The position numbers were made by a program, and so were the translations under genes. Of a stretch of DNA of 64,000 bases, positions 1 to 13,800 are shown piece by piece. The stretch's first letter is position 1; each line of letters opens with the position of its first letter. A model generated the notes under the pieces. That model was given only the letters and a program-made list of their open reading frames with translations. It was not told where the DNA came from and searched no databases. This stretch comes from Bacteroidia bacterium (GTDB taxonomy: Bacteria; Bacteroidota; Bacteroidia; Chitinophagales; JAUHXS01), in the NCBI GenBank assembly GCA_030426955.1, contig JAUHXS010000001.1:332661-396660 (forward strand). Reading direction: 5' to 3'.

Positions 1-1870
1 CATCTGAATTGTGGTACTCGTATCGCTTTGTACAATGAAGCAATTTTCTGATACCGTCATTATCAATTGTACACTATCGCCGTCTTTTAAGCTATCGGTT
101 ACATAATGTATGTTGGTCGCTCCTGTAATATTTACTCCGTTTAGCAACCATTGGTAGCTTGGGGTTAAACCACTATCTACTGCGGTAGAAAGACTAAACG
201 TTACGCTTGTGCCTTCACAGATCGTATCGTTTGGACTTACAGATATCACTACATTAGGATCTAATGGATTGATATTGTATATCGTCATGCTGTCTCTACT
301 CGTTGGACAGATGCCATTGCTAATACTCCACTCTAAGTCAATCGTGTCTGGAAACAACAGTCCATTAATCGTCGTTGTTGGTTGTGACGAGTCTACTAAA
401 TTGCCACTGCCACTCAATATCTGCCATAGGCCATTACCCACTAGTGGCGTGTTGCCATATAATACTAAATTTGTACCGTTGCATAATACCGTGTCCACTC
501 CTGCGCCTGCTATTGTTGGTAAACTATCTACTCTTACATTCACCGAATCAACACCGATACAGCCATTCGCATCAGTAACTTGAAGTTGGTATTCAGTAGT
601 AGTAGTCGGGAAAGCTAACGGATTAAAGATTGTATCATTGCTTAATGAATCTGATGGAGCCCACTGATAACTATAAGGAGATGTTCCTCCACTTGAACCA
701 AATAAACTTCCTATCAGAACTGTATCTCCAATACATAAGCTGTCATCAGCTCCGGCATCAGCAATTGGATTTGCATTTACAGTAATTTGGACACTATCCT
801 GAGCTGAACAGAGATATGTATCTACTACTGTAAAAATGTAGCTAGTGGTTGAAGTCGGCCATGCCATTGTGAAAAAGCAAGTATCACAGTCTAAACTATC
901 TGATGGCGTCCATTGAATACTATAAGGCATTGTTCCTCCAGCAACCGCAGCCAGTAAAGTTGTTGTATCTCCTAGGCATATTCCAGTATCATTAGTTAAT
1001 GACAAAGTTAAGCCAGGAAGAACAAGTATGTTGACCGTATCTGCATTGCTACACCCATTTGCATCGGTAATTGTGACAATATAATCAGTTGTATCTATAG
1101 GATAAGCCCAAGGGTTAGCTATTGTATCATTACTTAAAGAGTCTGTAGGCAACCATTGATAGCTGTAAGGCATTAATCCTGTTGATGCCGTTGAATTTAG
1201 TTGGATAGAATCTCCAGAACATATTGTGTCATCAACTCCTGCATTAGTATTAGGTCTATCATTTACAACAACATCAATAGTATCGATTGAAGCACAGCCA
1301 TTGCTATCCGCAACAGTGACTATGTAAGTTGTATCGAATAAAGCAACTACCCTTGGGTTTGCTACTGTATCCGCATCTACAAAGAATGTGTCTGGAGTCC
1401 ACTGGTAACTTAATATACCTATTGCAGAACTTCCTGTAGGAATGCCACCTAAGACAAGTGTATCTCCAATACAAATGCCAGTATCATTTCCAGCATCTAC
1501 CACAGGTGGTGTAGATGGTAATACTTCCGTCTGGTCAGTTGACATACATCCATTGGTATCGGTTACAGCTACTGTATAAAGACCAGGTGTATTTACCGTA
1601 ATGGTTTGAGTCGTGTCTGTAGTGCTCCAAAGAATAGAATCAAACCCAAGTCCAACATCAAGCATTACTGAATCCAAACCACAGGCATAAGCAGTATCTT
1701 GGAGCTGAGGCTCTACCCCGTCTACGACTCTGATTGTAGTTGTTAATATACTTCCACAATACCCTATCGTGTAATTGTACTGAATTGTATGTAATCCTGC
1801 TCCAGCAACTGCGGGGTCGAATACTCCGCTTGAGGACATACCTGGACCTGAGTAAGTCGCATTACAAACG
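1..1870 (-). other. Ig/PKD-like module array at the downstream end of the giant protein
   Basis: Translated on the minus strand this stretch begins with a TYSGPG…SSSGVFDP segment. It then has four modules of about 80 residues, each containing a P-Y-S-Y-Q-W-type strand, a C..DT…L stretch and a V.DANGC ending. The last visible module has YQWLLNGVNITGAT followed by SLKDGD, the same pattern as the Ig-like half-units of the 30040-39039 protein. Such modules usually act as spacers or ligand-binding stalks in Bacteroidota surface proteins. Confidence 0.7.
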
Positions 1871-4800
1871 TAAAATGGCGTTGATGTATCTGGATCATCT
1901 GTAGTACAGTAAATACTGTCTAGACCATTCCAAGGACTAACGTTCCAATCTACAAGCGAAACCCTTTTTATTTTGTTATTTCTAGTATCGGCAACATCTA
2001 TAAAACCTTTGATAAAAGCAGATACCGCTGTAGGATCATTGAATCTTGCATCTTCCGCAGAGCCAGTTACGTCTCCTGAAATACCTAAAGCACCAGCAAA
2101 GGTCGTCAAAGAATCTTCAGATAAATCAATTTTTCTTATTGCTTGATTTTGTTTATCTGCAACAAATACTTCACCATTACATGTAACACTAACCCCATTA
2201 GGTAACCAAAGACCTCCTTGGCCAGCGCCTTCAGACAAGGTGCCATCTGTAAAACCTGGAAATGGTGGATTACCAGCATAAAGTGTTATTGAATCTGTAG
2301 CATATTCATATCTGTAAATCGCATTTCTAAACTCGTCTGCAATATACAAGTAATCATTATCGCTTATAATGTGTCGCGGTCGATACAAGCGAGCATCCGA
2401 AGCAGCAATATTCACACCATATAAAGCTATATCCATACCTCCACCTCCTATAACATTTGTCACATTATAATCACCACTTAACAAGTCTATCCTTTTCACT
2501 CTTGGAATAGCACCAGCAAATCCCCCCTCTTGAGCCACATATAGAGCATCCAAAGATGGGCTAAAACATAAACCATAAGGAGCTGACAGTCTAGCTGAAA
2601 CACCCGGTCCCACAGAAGTTCCTGCACTACCATTTCCAACTACAGTAATAACAGAGTCATTCCTTAATAAACGAACAGTATGGTTATTAACATCTACAAA
2701 ATAAATCAACCCAGTAGGGTCTTTTACAATACCAAAAGGTTGATCCATTAAAGCCTTACTAGCAATTGGATCAAATGCATAACCATCTCGATAGCCAGAT
2801 GTACTACTATCTCCTGCTATTAGACTCGCATTACCAAATGTATCAACTTCTACTAACCAAGTAGGCTGTGTTGTATAAATTTGTCCATCACAATCTGTAA
2901 ACAAGCCTTGAGGATCTTTTATTGCTTTTTCTGTGCTATCATTTACGACATCATCTACACAAGGAGCGGGTAATATTGTTGTGGTATCAAATGTAGTATC
3001 GCAGATCACATGACCAATAATGTGCGTACCGATTCCTGCTTCTTCGGGATCGAAATACCATTTATTTAAGCCTACGCTAAATTTGATCCCTACTCCAAAG
3101 AATGTTCCTCCAGGGTTGACAGGATTTAAAATTTGAAGAAAGCTAGAAGTACAATAAGTACTATCAAGACCTGTAAAAGCAGAGCTTGATGAAGGAGTAA
3201 TGACAATATCTGTACCGTTATCTAAACCTGTAATAATTGGATCGCTAGATACAATTCTAATTCGATAACCATCTCCCGCTGGAATCGTATCTGGTACATC
3301 AATAAATCGACATTGCCCCACCGTATCTATAATTGTATCAATAACTGTTGGTGAAGAGAAGCTACCGTTGCTGTCTGATAGTTCAACTGAGAAAACATTA
3401 CCTAAATTAAATGTACCTGTCTTACTAAAACAAACATATAAATTTGTACCTGCACAAGTCGTATCTGGCGATACTGAGTCAATAGTAATAGTAGCACCTA
3501 CAAACTCAAATGCTCCCATATCAACTATTCCCCCAATGATACGGTCATTATTGTCTAAATCAGTAGAAATAGCGGCTACATAAGAATTATCTCCTGAGTT
3601 AACTGCTGGAGAAGTACTTGTGTCGATGGTATAATCATCATTAACAGCATCTGTAAAGAGTGGGTTTCCATTGACACTATTGGTCGTAACAACGCCAATG
3701 CTAATACTATCAAAAATGCTATGATCAGCAATAATTGCTCCTCCTCCATTTTCACGTGCATCCATTACTGAGTTGCCATGTAAAATAGTATTAAATGCAC
3801 TAATCTGTCCAGTGCCTGTAGTGACAATTCCTCCAGAGAGTGGAGCAGCGCCAAGTGACTGATTATCAGCAATTGTTGTATTTAATAGGTTGGTAACCTG
3901 CTCGTCGTCAAATATAACAGCTTCTATTAAGGCTATATTTTCATAGATTAAGCTATTAACCAAGTTAAACGTGTCTGAGCCAGTATTTCCTGAAGAGGCT
4001 AAAAACGCCCCACGATTAGACGTGTTATTATAAGCCCTTACTTTGCTAGCATAACCACTTCCTCTTATCCAAAGCCCTCCACCTAAAACATTTGCATTAT
4101 TATCATGTATTTCACTATTACTTATGGAGAAGAAATTTGCTAACTCAGCCAATTCGATACCACCACCGCTCGAACTAGCATTGTTAAAAGCAATATCTGA
4201 ACTGTCAATAACCAATGAATCACTAGCAAAGTAAATACCTCCAGCTGAGGTATTGGATATATTACCACCTTGAGCAGCATTGCCAATTATTGAATTCAAA
4301 ATTTTGATACTTCCTCCAGGTACGAAGCTATATATCCCTGCTCCAATATTAGCTTCATTATCAATCAGACTCACATCATCCAATCCTAGAAGAGACGAAT
4401 TATTTGCCTGATTTATACCTCCACCATTTATTCTGGCTATATTGCTATCTATTCTTACAGAAACCAATGTTGCATTCCCGCGTGCTAGGTATATTGCCCC
4501 TCCAGCATTAGCGGAATCACCCTCAAAGGAAACATCTTGAGCATATAATGTATCTCCATTGAAATATAATCCTCCTCCTTCAAATGACTTATTGCCTCCA
4601 AATTGAGCCCCAACATTTGTATTATTTATAAGGTAAAGGTCAGAGTTTAGTCCACTAAAAATACCCCCTCCAGCGTGATGCGCAAAATTATTTTCGATGG
4701 CAGTATTGCCTACCGTCATCCTACCAGCATTATATATTCCACCTCCAAAGCTATTAGCAGCACTATTAAATGTTCGATTTAACTCAATTGTATTTTGGCT

Positions 4801-7800
4801 TAATGAGGCACTTCCGTTATTAAAAATGGCACCTCCTCTTCTCGCTATTGACGCAAAATATGTAGATGATATAGATACGATGGTATTGTTGGAATCCACA
4901 AATACAGCACCTCCATTTCTTAACGAAGAATCCCTTTGAAAGAAAACACTTTGTAAAACTAGGTTACCACTTCCCGTAGCAGGCATACCGATACCACCTC
5001 CATGAAATGCCCTGTTGTCCCAAAATAATGTATTAGCAATAAGAGCAATACTATTGGTTTCTATGTACATACCTCCTCCAACACTGTCTGCCTTATTAAA
5101 ACTCACATCAGATCCTGGCGTAACAAATAAGCTGTCATTCACATCTGATGTCTGGAAGTATACTCCTCCTCCATCTCGAGCAGAACGATTTTGGTTGATG
5201 TTAGTTGAGTCTATAACAATATAAGAGTTTCGAGCAAAGATACCGCCTCCACTACCTGTCAATGCTATATTTTCTCTAATAGTTGAGTTAGAAAAGACTA
5301 TTTCTTCAGCACCTGAAACCCAAAGCCCTCCACCGCGATTTGCAGCATTTCCTTGCCCAAAGTCACCTAAATTAGTCTCATCAATCAATATACTAAAACT
5401 TCCACCTAGGTTATCCGCAAACACAGCGCCACCTCTAATGGATGCCTGATTTTGCACTAGGTTACTATTTTGTATAACTAAGATATTGGTATCTCCAACT
5501 AAAGCTACCATAGCAACTCCTCCTCCTTGTGTGGCTAAGTTACTATCTACAACCATACTATCTAGAGTAGTAATACCTCTAAACCCACTGATAGCTAGTG
5601 CACCTCCTGAACCACTTGGAGAGGCTGAAGCATTATATTTTCTTATTCTAATACTCTTAAATACATTGCCTGAAGTTTGTACAAGAAAGGCACTTTTATC
5701 ATTAGCCCCATAAGTTGTTCCGTCAAATATTGTGTTGTGTACTCCACCGCTGATCACTCCATAAAAAACGGCAACGTCTGATGTAATTGTAGTATTGGTA
5801 TCAGGATATGTACCAGCATCGATAAATATCGTATCATTATTTAACACATACTGATCCAGTACAAATTGAACTGTCCTACAAGGATTGCTTGGCGTACCAC
5901 AACCTACAGCATCAACACCTGTTGCGGAAGTCCATTTTTCATCTCCTCCTAATACATCATTGACATAATAATTAGGTCCAAGTGTTTCGGGCATTTTGAA
6001 ATAAGGCGCTGAAAACTTTGAGGTATTCCCAGCACTGTCTTGCAATGCAGTTAAGCTATCCAAACCATTAGTACCATATACTCCGTATCCGTTAATAACT
6101 TTACTCCAGTTTCCAGTAGCATCTGCTAAAGTAGTATCTAGGAACGCCTGCCCTTCATGTGCAGAGTCACAATATATTTGTATTAAAGCATTTGGCGAAG
6201 CAGTTCCTGAAACAATAGTATCTGTACCCACGACAGTAACGTTGTTAATTTTTGGTGGCAATATACCTTCTTGTGCACCTGGATTAAAATCAATTCCCAA
6301 TCCAACATTCTGTGCAATAGAGTTTCCATGTATTAAATTGTCTTTGCCAAGCATATAAATTCCTCCTAATGAGTTTCCTCCTCTTATATTATTGGCTTGC
6401 ATTGGGTCAAAACCACCAATCTGATTAGAGTCATTAAAGATCAATAATGAAGCAGACCCTGCTGAGAAAACTGTAATACCATCTAAGGCTAATCCTATAT
6501 TATTATTATATAAAATGTTATGCTTAGATACAGATGTGCTAATATTCTCTCCATTATTTCCAGCAATTACGTTGCCCCCACCTACAACTGCTAGCCCTAT
6601 CTGATTACTATCTGCATCGATTGAAATACCCTGAAATCCATTTCCAAGAGCTACATTTCCAGTAACATCCGTCCCAATAAAGTTTCCAGATATAATATTG
6701 TTATGACAATTAGCACTGATTATATGGCAACCTCTCTCTGTATTAGCAGACAACAAGTTTCCTTGCCCAGGTATTCCAATATTATTATTAGATGCGCCAT
6801 TGTCAATCCTTACACCATCCAAAGCATTTCCGCTATCTGCTAATCCACTGTAATCTGTCCCTAGATAGTTAGATATTATAGTATTATTTCTTGCATTTAC
6901 TGTATTGATTAAAATTCCGCTAGCCGAGAATCTATTAATTACTAGCCCCTTAATCGTATTTGTACTACTTAAAATTTCAAGACCATTTGTAATGGGTCCA
7001 ACATTTGCTCCGTACAGTTCGACATCTGGCCTATTATTGTTATTTAAGTCGCCGTTTATATATGTGCTATCATCGATCAGATCAGGTAAAGCTGACAAAA
7101 TTGTGATGGTATGTCCCCCCATAGCAATGGTATCAAATGTGATTGTATCAGCTCCAAAGTTATTATTGGCATACCCTATTGCTCTTCTCAAGGTTCCACA
7201 GGAGGAATCATCAGCAGCAGAAGTAACCAGTAAAGGATTATTACAAATGTCAATAAAGAATTCTAACGAGAAGTCTGAGGTATTTTCTAAACTATCTTGA
7301 AGTGCTCGAAGTGTATCAACATTGGCAGGCAAGCTTGATAGGTCAATCTGAATACTCCAATCTCCTGCTGCATCTGCTCTAGTTGTATCTACAAAAATTT
7401 GCCCTTCAAAAGTAGAATCTGCATAAATCTGAATAAAAGCGTTTGGAGATGAAGTTCCAGAAAGAGTGCTGTCTGCAGAAAGGTTATTAATAATTGGCGG
7501 TTTTATATTTTCCTGTACTCCAGCTACCTGAAACCATATCGCACGATTAATGCCGTTGTCCCAGAACCTATTTTGATGCATCATATTTTTGGATGAAGCA
7601 GCAGATGGATATCTTATACCCGAGCCTTCATGATGTGCAATAACGTTATAGTTAATAATATTAGAGGACGACTGAATATTAATTCCATTCCCGCCTCCAA
7701 TAGTACCCATATCTATGGTTTCTGAAGTATCTGTACCTACGTAGTTGCCTCTAATAATGTTACTATCTCCAATTATTTCAATACCTTTTTGTCTTCCAAC

Positions 7801-10800
7801 AATTACATTATATTGATTTAATGAAGTATCTCCGATAATATTACCACTACTAGTTCCTGCTATACGTACGGCGACATTTACCAGGTCATTGATTGCGTTA
7901 ATCGGTCCGCTTAACGTAATATTCGTACCAATATAGTTTCCTATGACGATATTTCCCGATGAATTATTAAGTCGTATTTCACTTCCAAAACCTCCTCCCG
8001 TAGTGGCTCCTGCTATTAAGTTTCTTCCAACAAGAGTTCCATCGCCAATAAAGTTGCTATTTGCATCATTAATAGAAATTCCCAAGTGGCCTCTTCCTGA
8101 ATCAACCATACCAGAATAGTCGGTATTGATATAGTTTCCAACAATTCTATTTCGAATACTCCCTGCCCCTGCAATCTCTAAAGCAACCGAGTCAAATTGA
8201 TTTATGACGAGTCCTCTTATCTCATTATAAGAAGACTGAATACGGAGTCCTATTTCACTATTATTTAAACTCCCTCCCCAAATTTCTACATCTGGCTTTC
8301 CGTCCATACTTAGGTCGCCATTGATAACTGTAGAGTCATCAAATATGAGTGGCAACTGTCCATTTACAATAGCAATAGTATGTCCGCCCATAGCAACGGT
8401 ATCAAAAGTGATGGTATCGGCTCCTGGATTAGCATTGGCATATCCGATAGCATATCTCAAGGTTCCACAGGTGGAGTCATCAGCCGTAGAGGTAACTAAT
8501 AAAGGTTGCCCGATGCTGATATCTTGTCCATTATCGATTCCTATAAAGTTTGGATTTAGACTAATTGCTCGGACTCTATACCCTGTACCTGAGAGCATAC
8601 TAGGAATATTCACGCTAAATGTATCAGGCACATTAGGAAAACCAGTAATGGTATCTAAATTTGTCGGAGAAGCAAAGCTACCTGCGTTATCTGATATCTG
8701 AAAAATAAGTTCACTTGCGGCATTGTATGTATTCACAGCTACTACCACAGCCTCTAGATTGTCACCCTGGCAGTATAATAAACCTGAGAGCATTGTATCA
8801 ATATAAAGTGTATCTGCGAAAAATGCCTCGTATGCTCCTATATCCCAAATTCCTTTTTGAGGTCTTGCACTATCTACAATATCAACAATAGGCGCATTTA
8901 AACTTATTCCTCCATTATATGCTGGAGATAACGGATTAGCAATGCTAAAATCATTATTCATTGAGTCAACAAATATTGGATAGCTTGTTGAGCTATTAAA
9001 AATAGTTGCACCATTACTCATATTGTATATGGAATGATCAACTGTTATATTTCCACCCAGCACGTCAAAGTCAAAAGTTTCATTATTATAAACGATACTA
9101 TTAATAATATCTACTTTGGCAAATGTTTCTGTTACAACACCTCCTGAACTTGAGTTCGTAGAATAGTTGTCGATAATTGTAGAATTAACTATTTCAATGC
9201 CAGAACTACCAATTCCTTTAATTGCTCCATCGTCTCCAGCAATATTGTCATATACTAAGCAATTCTCAAGATAAACTGAGTCTGTAGCACCCAAAAACAC
9301 AACAGAGCCATCGTCTGGAGCTATATTATCAAAAAACTGTGATTGAAATACTTTTACAATGCCTCCAATTTTCATGGCTCCACCATCAGCAGCAGCATGA
9401 TTGTACACATAGTTGCTATCAAAAATACACTTTGTTATAATTGCTAGACCATCAGAAATTCTGACACCTGCGCCTCCATCATTTGGAGAAGAGGCTCTTA
9501 CCCTATTACGACTTATCGTAGAAGCTGTTAGTTTTAATGTATCTCCATCAAAGAAGAACACTCCTCCTCCTCCATTTGTTGAAATATTGCCATCTATATT
9601 GGTTGTATTTAAATTTGCATTTCCAACATGAACATAGATACCTCCTCCAAGCTGACCAGCAGAGTCTATATTTATATTACTATTTTGAATATTTAACTCA
9701 TTTCCAGCAAAATAGATACCTCCTCCATCGAGAGAAGCAACATTAGATGTAATTGCGCTGTTATTGGTTATAGTCAAACTATCTCCATTAAAATAGATTC
9801 CCCCTCCATTTCTAGCCCTATTCTTCTTGCCCGTAACACCGATTAAGGTATTATTCGTCATTAGTATATTTGCTCCTGTTGCTGCATACAAAGCACCTCC
9901 ATTTTCTTTAGCAAAGGAACTATCAATAACAGTTCCTCTCATTATCATTGGATTATTAGAAGATGTATATATACCGCCTCCATTATTATTTAGCGCAGCG
10001 TTCTGCTCAATAGCACATATGCTTATATCAACGTACCCATTCTCAATGTAAAGTGCACCACCATTGCTATCTGCTATATTTCCGCTTACAATAGCTGTAT
10101 CTAAACTTAGCGTATCTCCATCAAAATAAACTCCTGCACCGTTGTTTGCAGTATTAGCTAATGCTAGATTACCTATGGCCGAAAGGCCAGATATATACAA
10201 ACTAGCAGAACCACCGTTGTTAGCTACATATACTCCTCCTCCATTTCCTGTAGCATCATTTAACCCAATATCCGTATTATCGATATATACTCGTTGTGCG
10301 TTTTGACCATCAATATAAATACCTGCGCCGTCTAATGCAGCAGTATTGAGCCCTATATTAGACCTATTCTGGATTGTCGTACTATTTTCTGCCAAACTGT
10401 AAACCGCTCCTCCATTAGAAGCCTCATTACTTATAAAATAAGAGGTTCTTACTGTTAGATCATCCCCATCAAAGTAGATGCCTCCTCCATTTTGATTGGC
10501 ATAATTCCCCAAAGCCCCTATTCCTACTCTAGTAGAATCAGATATTAAGAGAACGGTATTATTGGTAGCATATATGGCACCACCATGACCCATTGCAGAG
10601 TCTCTTCTGAATGTTGTTTTACTGATAGTGGCATAATTATCATTTATATAGACGGCACCACCATTATCACTAGTTGTGTTTTTACTAAAAAGGGAATTGT
10701 TAATAATCAGTGTATCTCCCTCAAAGTAGATACCTCCTCCTCCTGAAACAGATTCATTACCATTAAGTGTCCCTATTTTTGAGTTTTCAACTTTAAGATT

Positions 10801-13800
10801 TGAAAATCCTCCGCGATCAAATGACCGTATTGCTCCTCCACGACCATTTGCATAATTACCATCTAATTTTGAATTTGACAAGTATAACGTAGCATCTGTA
10901 TTGGGTTTATTTTCAAACATAATACCTCCTGCACCTTGTGCTAAGTTATCAACAATTACAACTTCGTCGATAATACAATTGCCTTGAGCATTTTTTATTT
11001 TTACTCCTCCTCCTGCTGGTTCTGAAGCAATACCTCTAGAATCATAATTTTTTATCGTTACTTTTTGAAGATTTATCAATGTACTATCAAACCTAAATGC
11101 ACGAATCATATTCGTTCCTAGAATAGAGCCATCAAAAACTGTAAGAGACGAATCTGCACCTATAAACACTGCAGTATCGTCGTAATTGACCATAATATTT
11201 GCATCTGGGTATGATCCTGCATCGATGAATATGGTATCTCCTCCTAAAATATTATTATCTAAAACGTATTGCACTGTTCTACATGGATTTGATGGGCAAC
11301 CACAACCTGGCTCATCTATTCCAATATTTGTTGTAAACATGTCATTTGTACTTGATCCGTCATTTACGTAATAATTATTTGTATTGGCAATCGTAAGATC
11401 ATAGCCATTATCAGTGCTGGTTGCGGAAGGGACGGAAGACTGTATTCTTATTCGGTATGTGATGCCTGGAACTTGGGCAATTGGAATGACAACATTAATA
11501 AAACTATCCACATCAGACACAATCATACCAATTGTATCGGGTGAAGTAAAGCTTCCTCCTGCATCAGATAATTCAGCATAAAAAGTATCAAAAGGTATTG
11601 GTGGCCATTCTATTCCTGTAGAAGAGAAATATACCCGAAATGATTGTCCTTGGCAAAATACGGTGTCTTGCTTTTCTAAACTATCTACATCAAAGGTATA
11701 ACCAGGGCCATACATTGGTATGACTTGTTCCTGACGTCCTGTACTATTACCATCATATATGCTATAAATCGTATTCGATGATATATCAGCAATTGTAAAT
11801 GAGTCAACAGCCCAAGAACCCGATGCATTATTATTTCTATTGCCTAATCTAATCGAGGCTTCATTAACAGCACCATTAAGTTTTGGATTAGTCGTATAGT
11901 CCAGTTCATGTTTAATTAAACTGGTGTGATTACCAACTCGATAAGTTCCCCAATAGCCTGATAGCTCAAAACTATCAACTCCTGTGGGCAATACAATATT
12001 ATTAGGTGTATCTGACACAAAATATAGGTGCACACTGTCTGCTAACCCTGTTGGGAAAGCTTGTAAATTCATTTGTCCACTCGATGGGCTCAACATTGAT
12101 AGCATAGGAACTCCTGCATATGCAAACACACTTGTATCCCCTATTGGAGCAATCGAAAGTTGCCTGTCTGTATTCTCCGCATTTCGATAAAACCCATCCT
12201 TTCCTGTTACCAAATCTTCTAGAGTATCAATCAACCCGTCATCAAAACGCCAATAGGCTAAAAGCCTTGATTCAGCTGGATGATTATTGAGTGTTTTGTT
12301 ACACATATATTTTCGGATAATTGATTCTGGCATCAAAGTATCCCAAATTCTTACTTCATCAATATACCCATCAAAGTATTCACCCATCAATCTATTGGTT
12401 CCGATAAAAAGGCTATCACCAACAGTAAGGTCTTGTCCTATAACTGGGTCGGCAACGGTAACCTCAACAACCCCGTCCACGTAGAGTCTTGCAGTATTTA
12501 TAGACCGATCAACAGATAAAACAAGATGATGCGGCTGTTGGTCATCTATAATTGTGGAAGTAGAAATCACAGCAGTATTAAGCCCACCAAGTCCATCTCC
12601 TATTTCTGCTCCAAACGTATTGGTATTGACGACCAATTGGAATCCTTTCATATCATCAATGTTCAATATTTGATTTGCTTTTGACAACAAGCCAGTTACA
12701 GGGGTTTGAGGATCGTCAATTTTCACCCACATTTCAACGGTAAAATCTCTTGTAGTACCAAAATCCAAGCTAGCATCTGGAACAACAGCTACGTATTCAT
12801 CATTAGAACCTCCAGAATTAAATCGTGTTGCATAGCCTGAACCTGGTTCATCAGGATACGTTGAATTTGCGTATCCTAACACATACTCTGTTCCGTACTG
12901 ATAACCCGAAGAGATTGTATTGTTGTCGGTATTCGTTCTTAGCTGGCCTGATGCTCTTTTCCATGTATTATCAGCACCATTCTGCCTTTTCAACAACCTT
13001 ACTCGATCCTCATTGCCAGAACCATTTAATGGTGTACCCGTATAGTTATAGGTGGGCCTATAACCTGCATTGGCGTCTCCTACTTTAAAGACACCAACAT
13101 AACCTCCTTGATCGTATGAGCTTATCCCAGATGGTAATTGGTCGATTAATATACTATCATTCACCTCATATATATGCATGCCATCAATTGCGCCAGTGAA
13201 GTCTCCTAAACTAAGTACTCCCCCATTATCAAAAGTATAATTAACTGGTGAACCTCCATATAAATAGACAGAGGTATCTCCAAGAGCTGCACCTGAAGTC
13301 ACCCAGTCTGTTGCTGGATTCATGGCGTTTAATACTCCATGATTAGCATTCCCTGAATAGTCTGTCAAGGTTGTTCCAGTGGTGTCATCAAAACGATAGT
13401 ATGCAACTAGGTCGGAATATTTAGGATGCTTGTCAGTAACTTTCCGACACATCCAATTTCTAATTTCTGCAGTTGTCAACTCGCTCTCCCAAATACGCAC
13501 CTCGTCAATTTGGCCAGGAAAGTTTGACGTACCAAATTCTCTTGAGCCTATCGTAAGGTCTCCCGATGGGAATGCTGGAGTATTATTATTAGTTGCCCTA
13601 AGCTGTCCATCTACATAAATCTCCCAAGTACCTCCAGCTATTCTTCTAGTTGCAGCGAAATGTGTCCATTTATTTGGAGTTGGGATATATGCTGTTGAGG
13701 CACTTGTACCGTTACCTAGCCTAAAAAGTAATTGATTAGCAGCATTCATAAAAAAGCCATAGCCATTATTTGTGCTATGCCCATTCATCATAATATAGCG

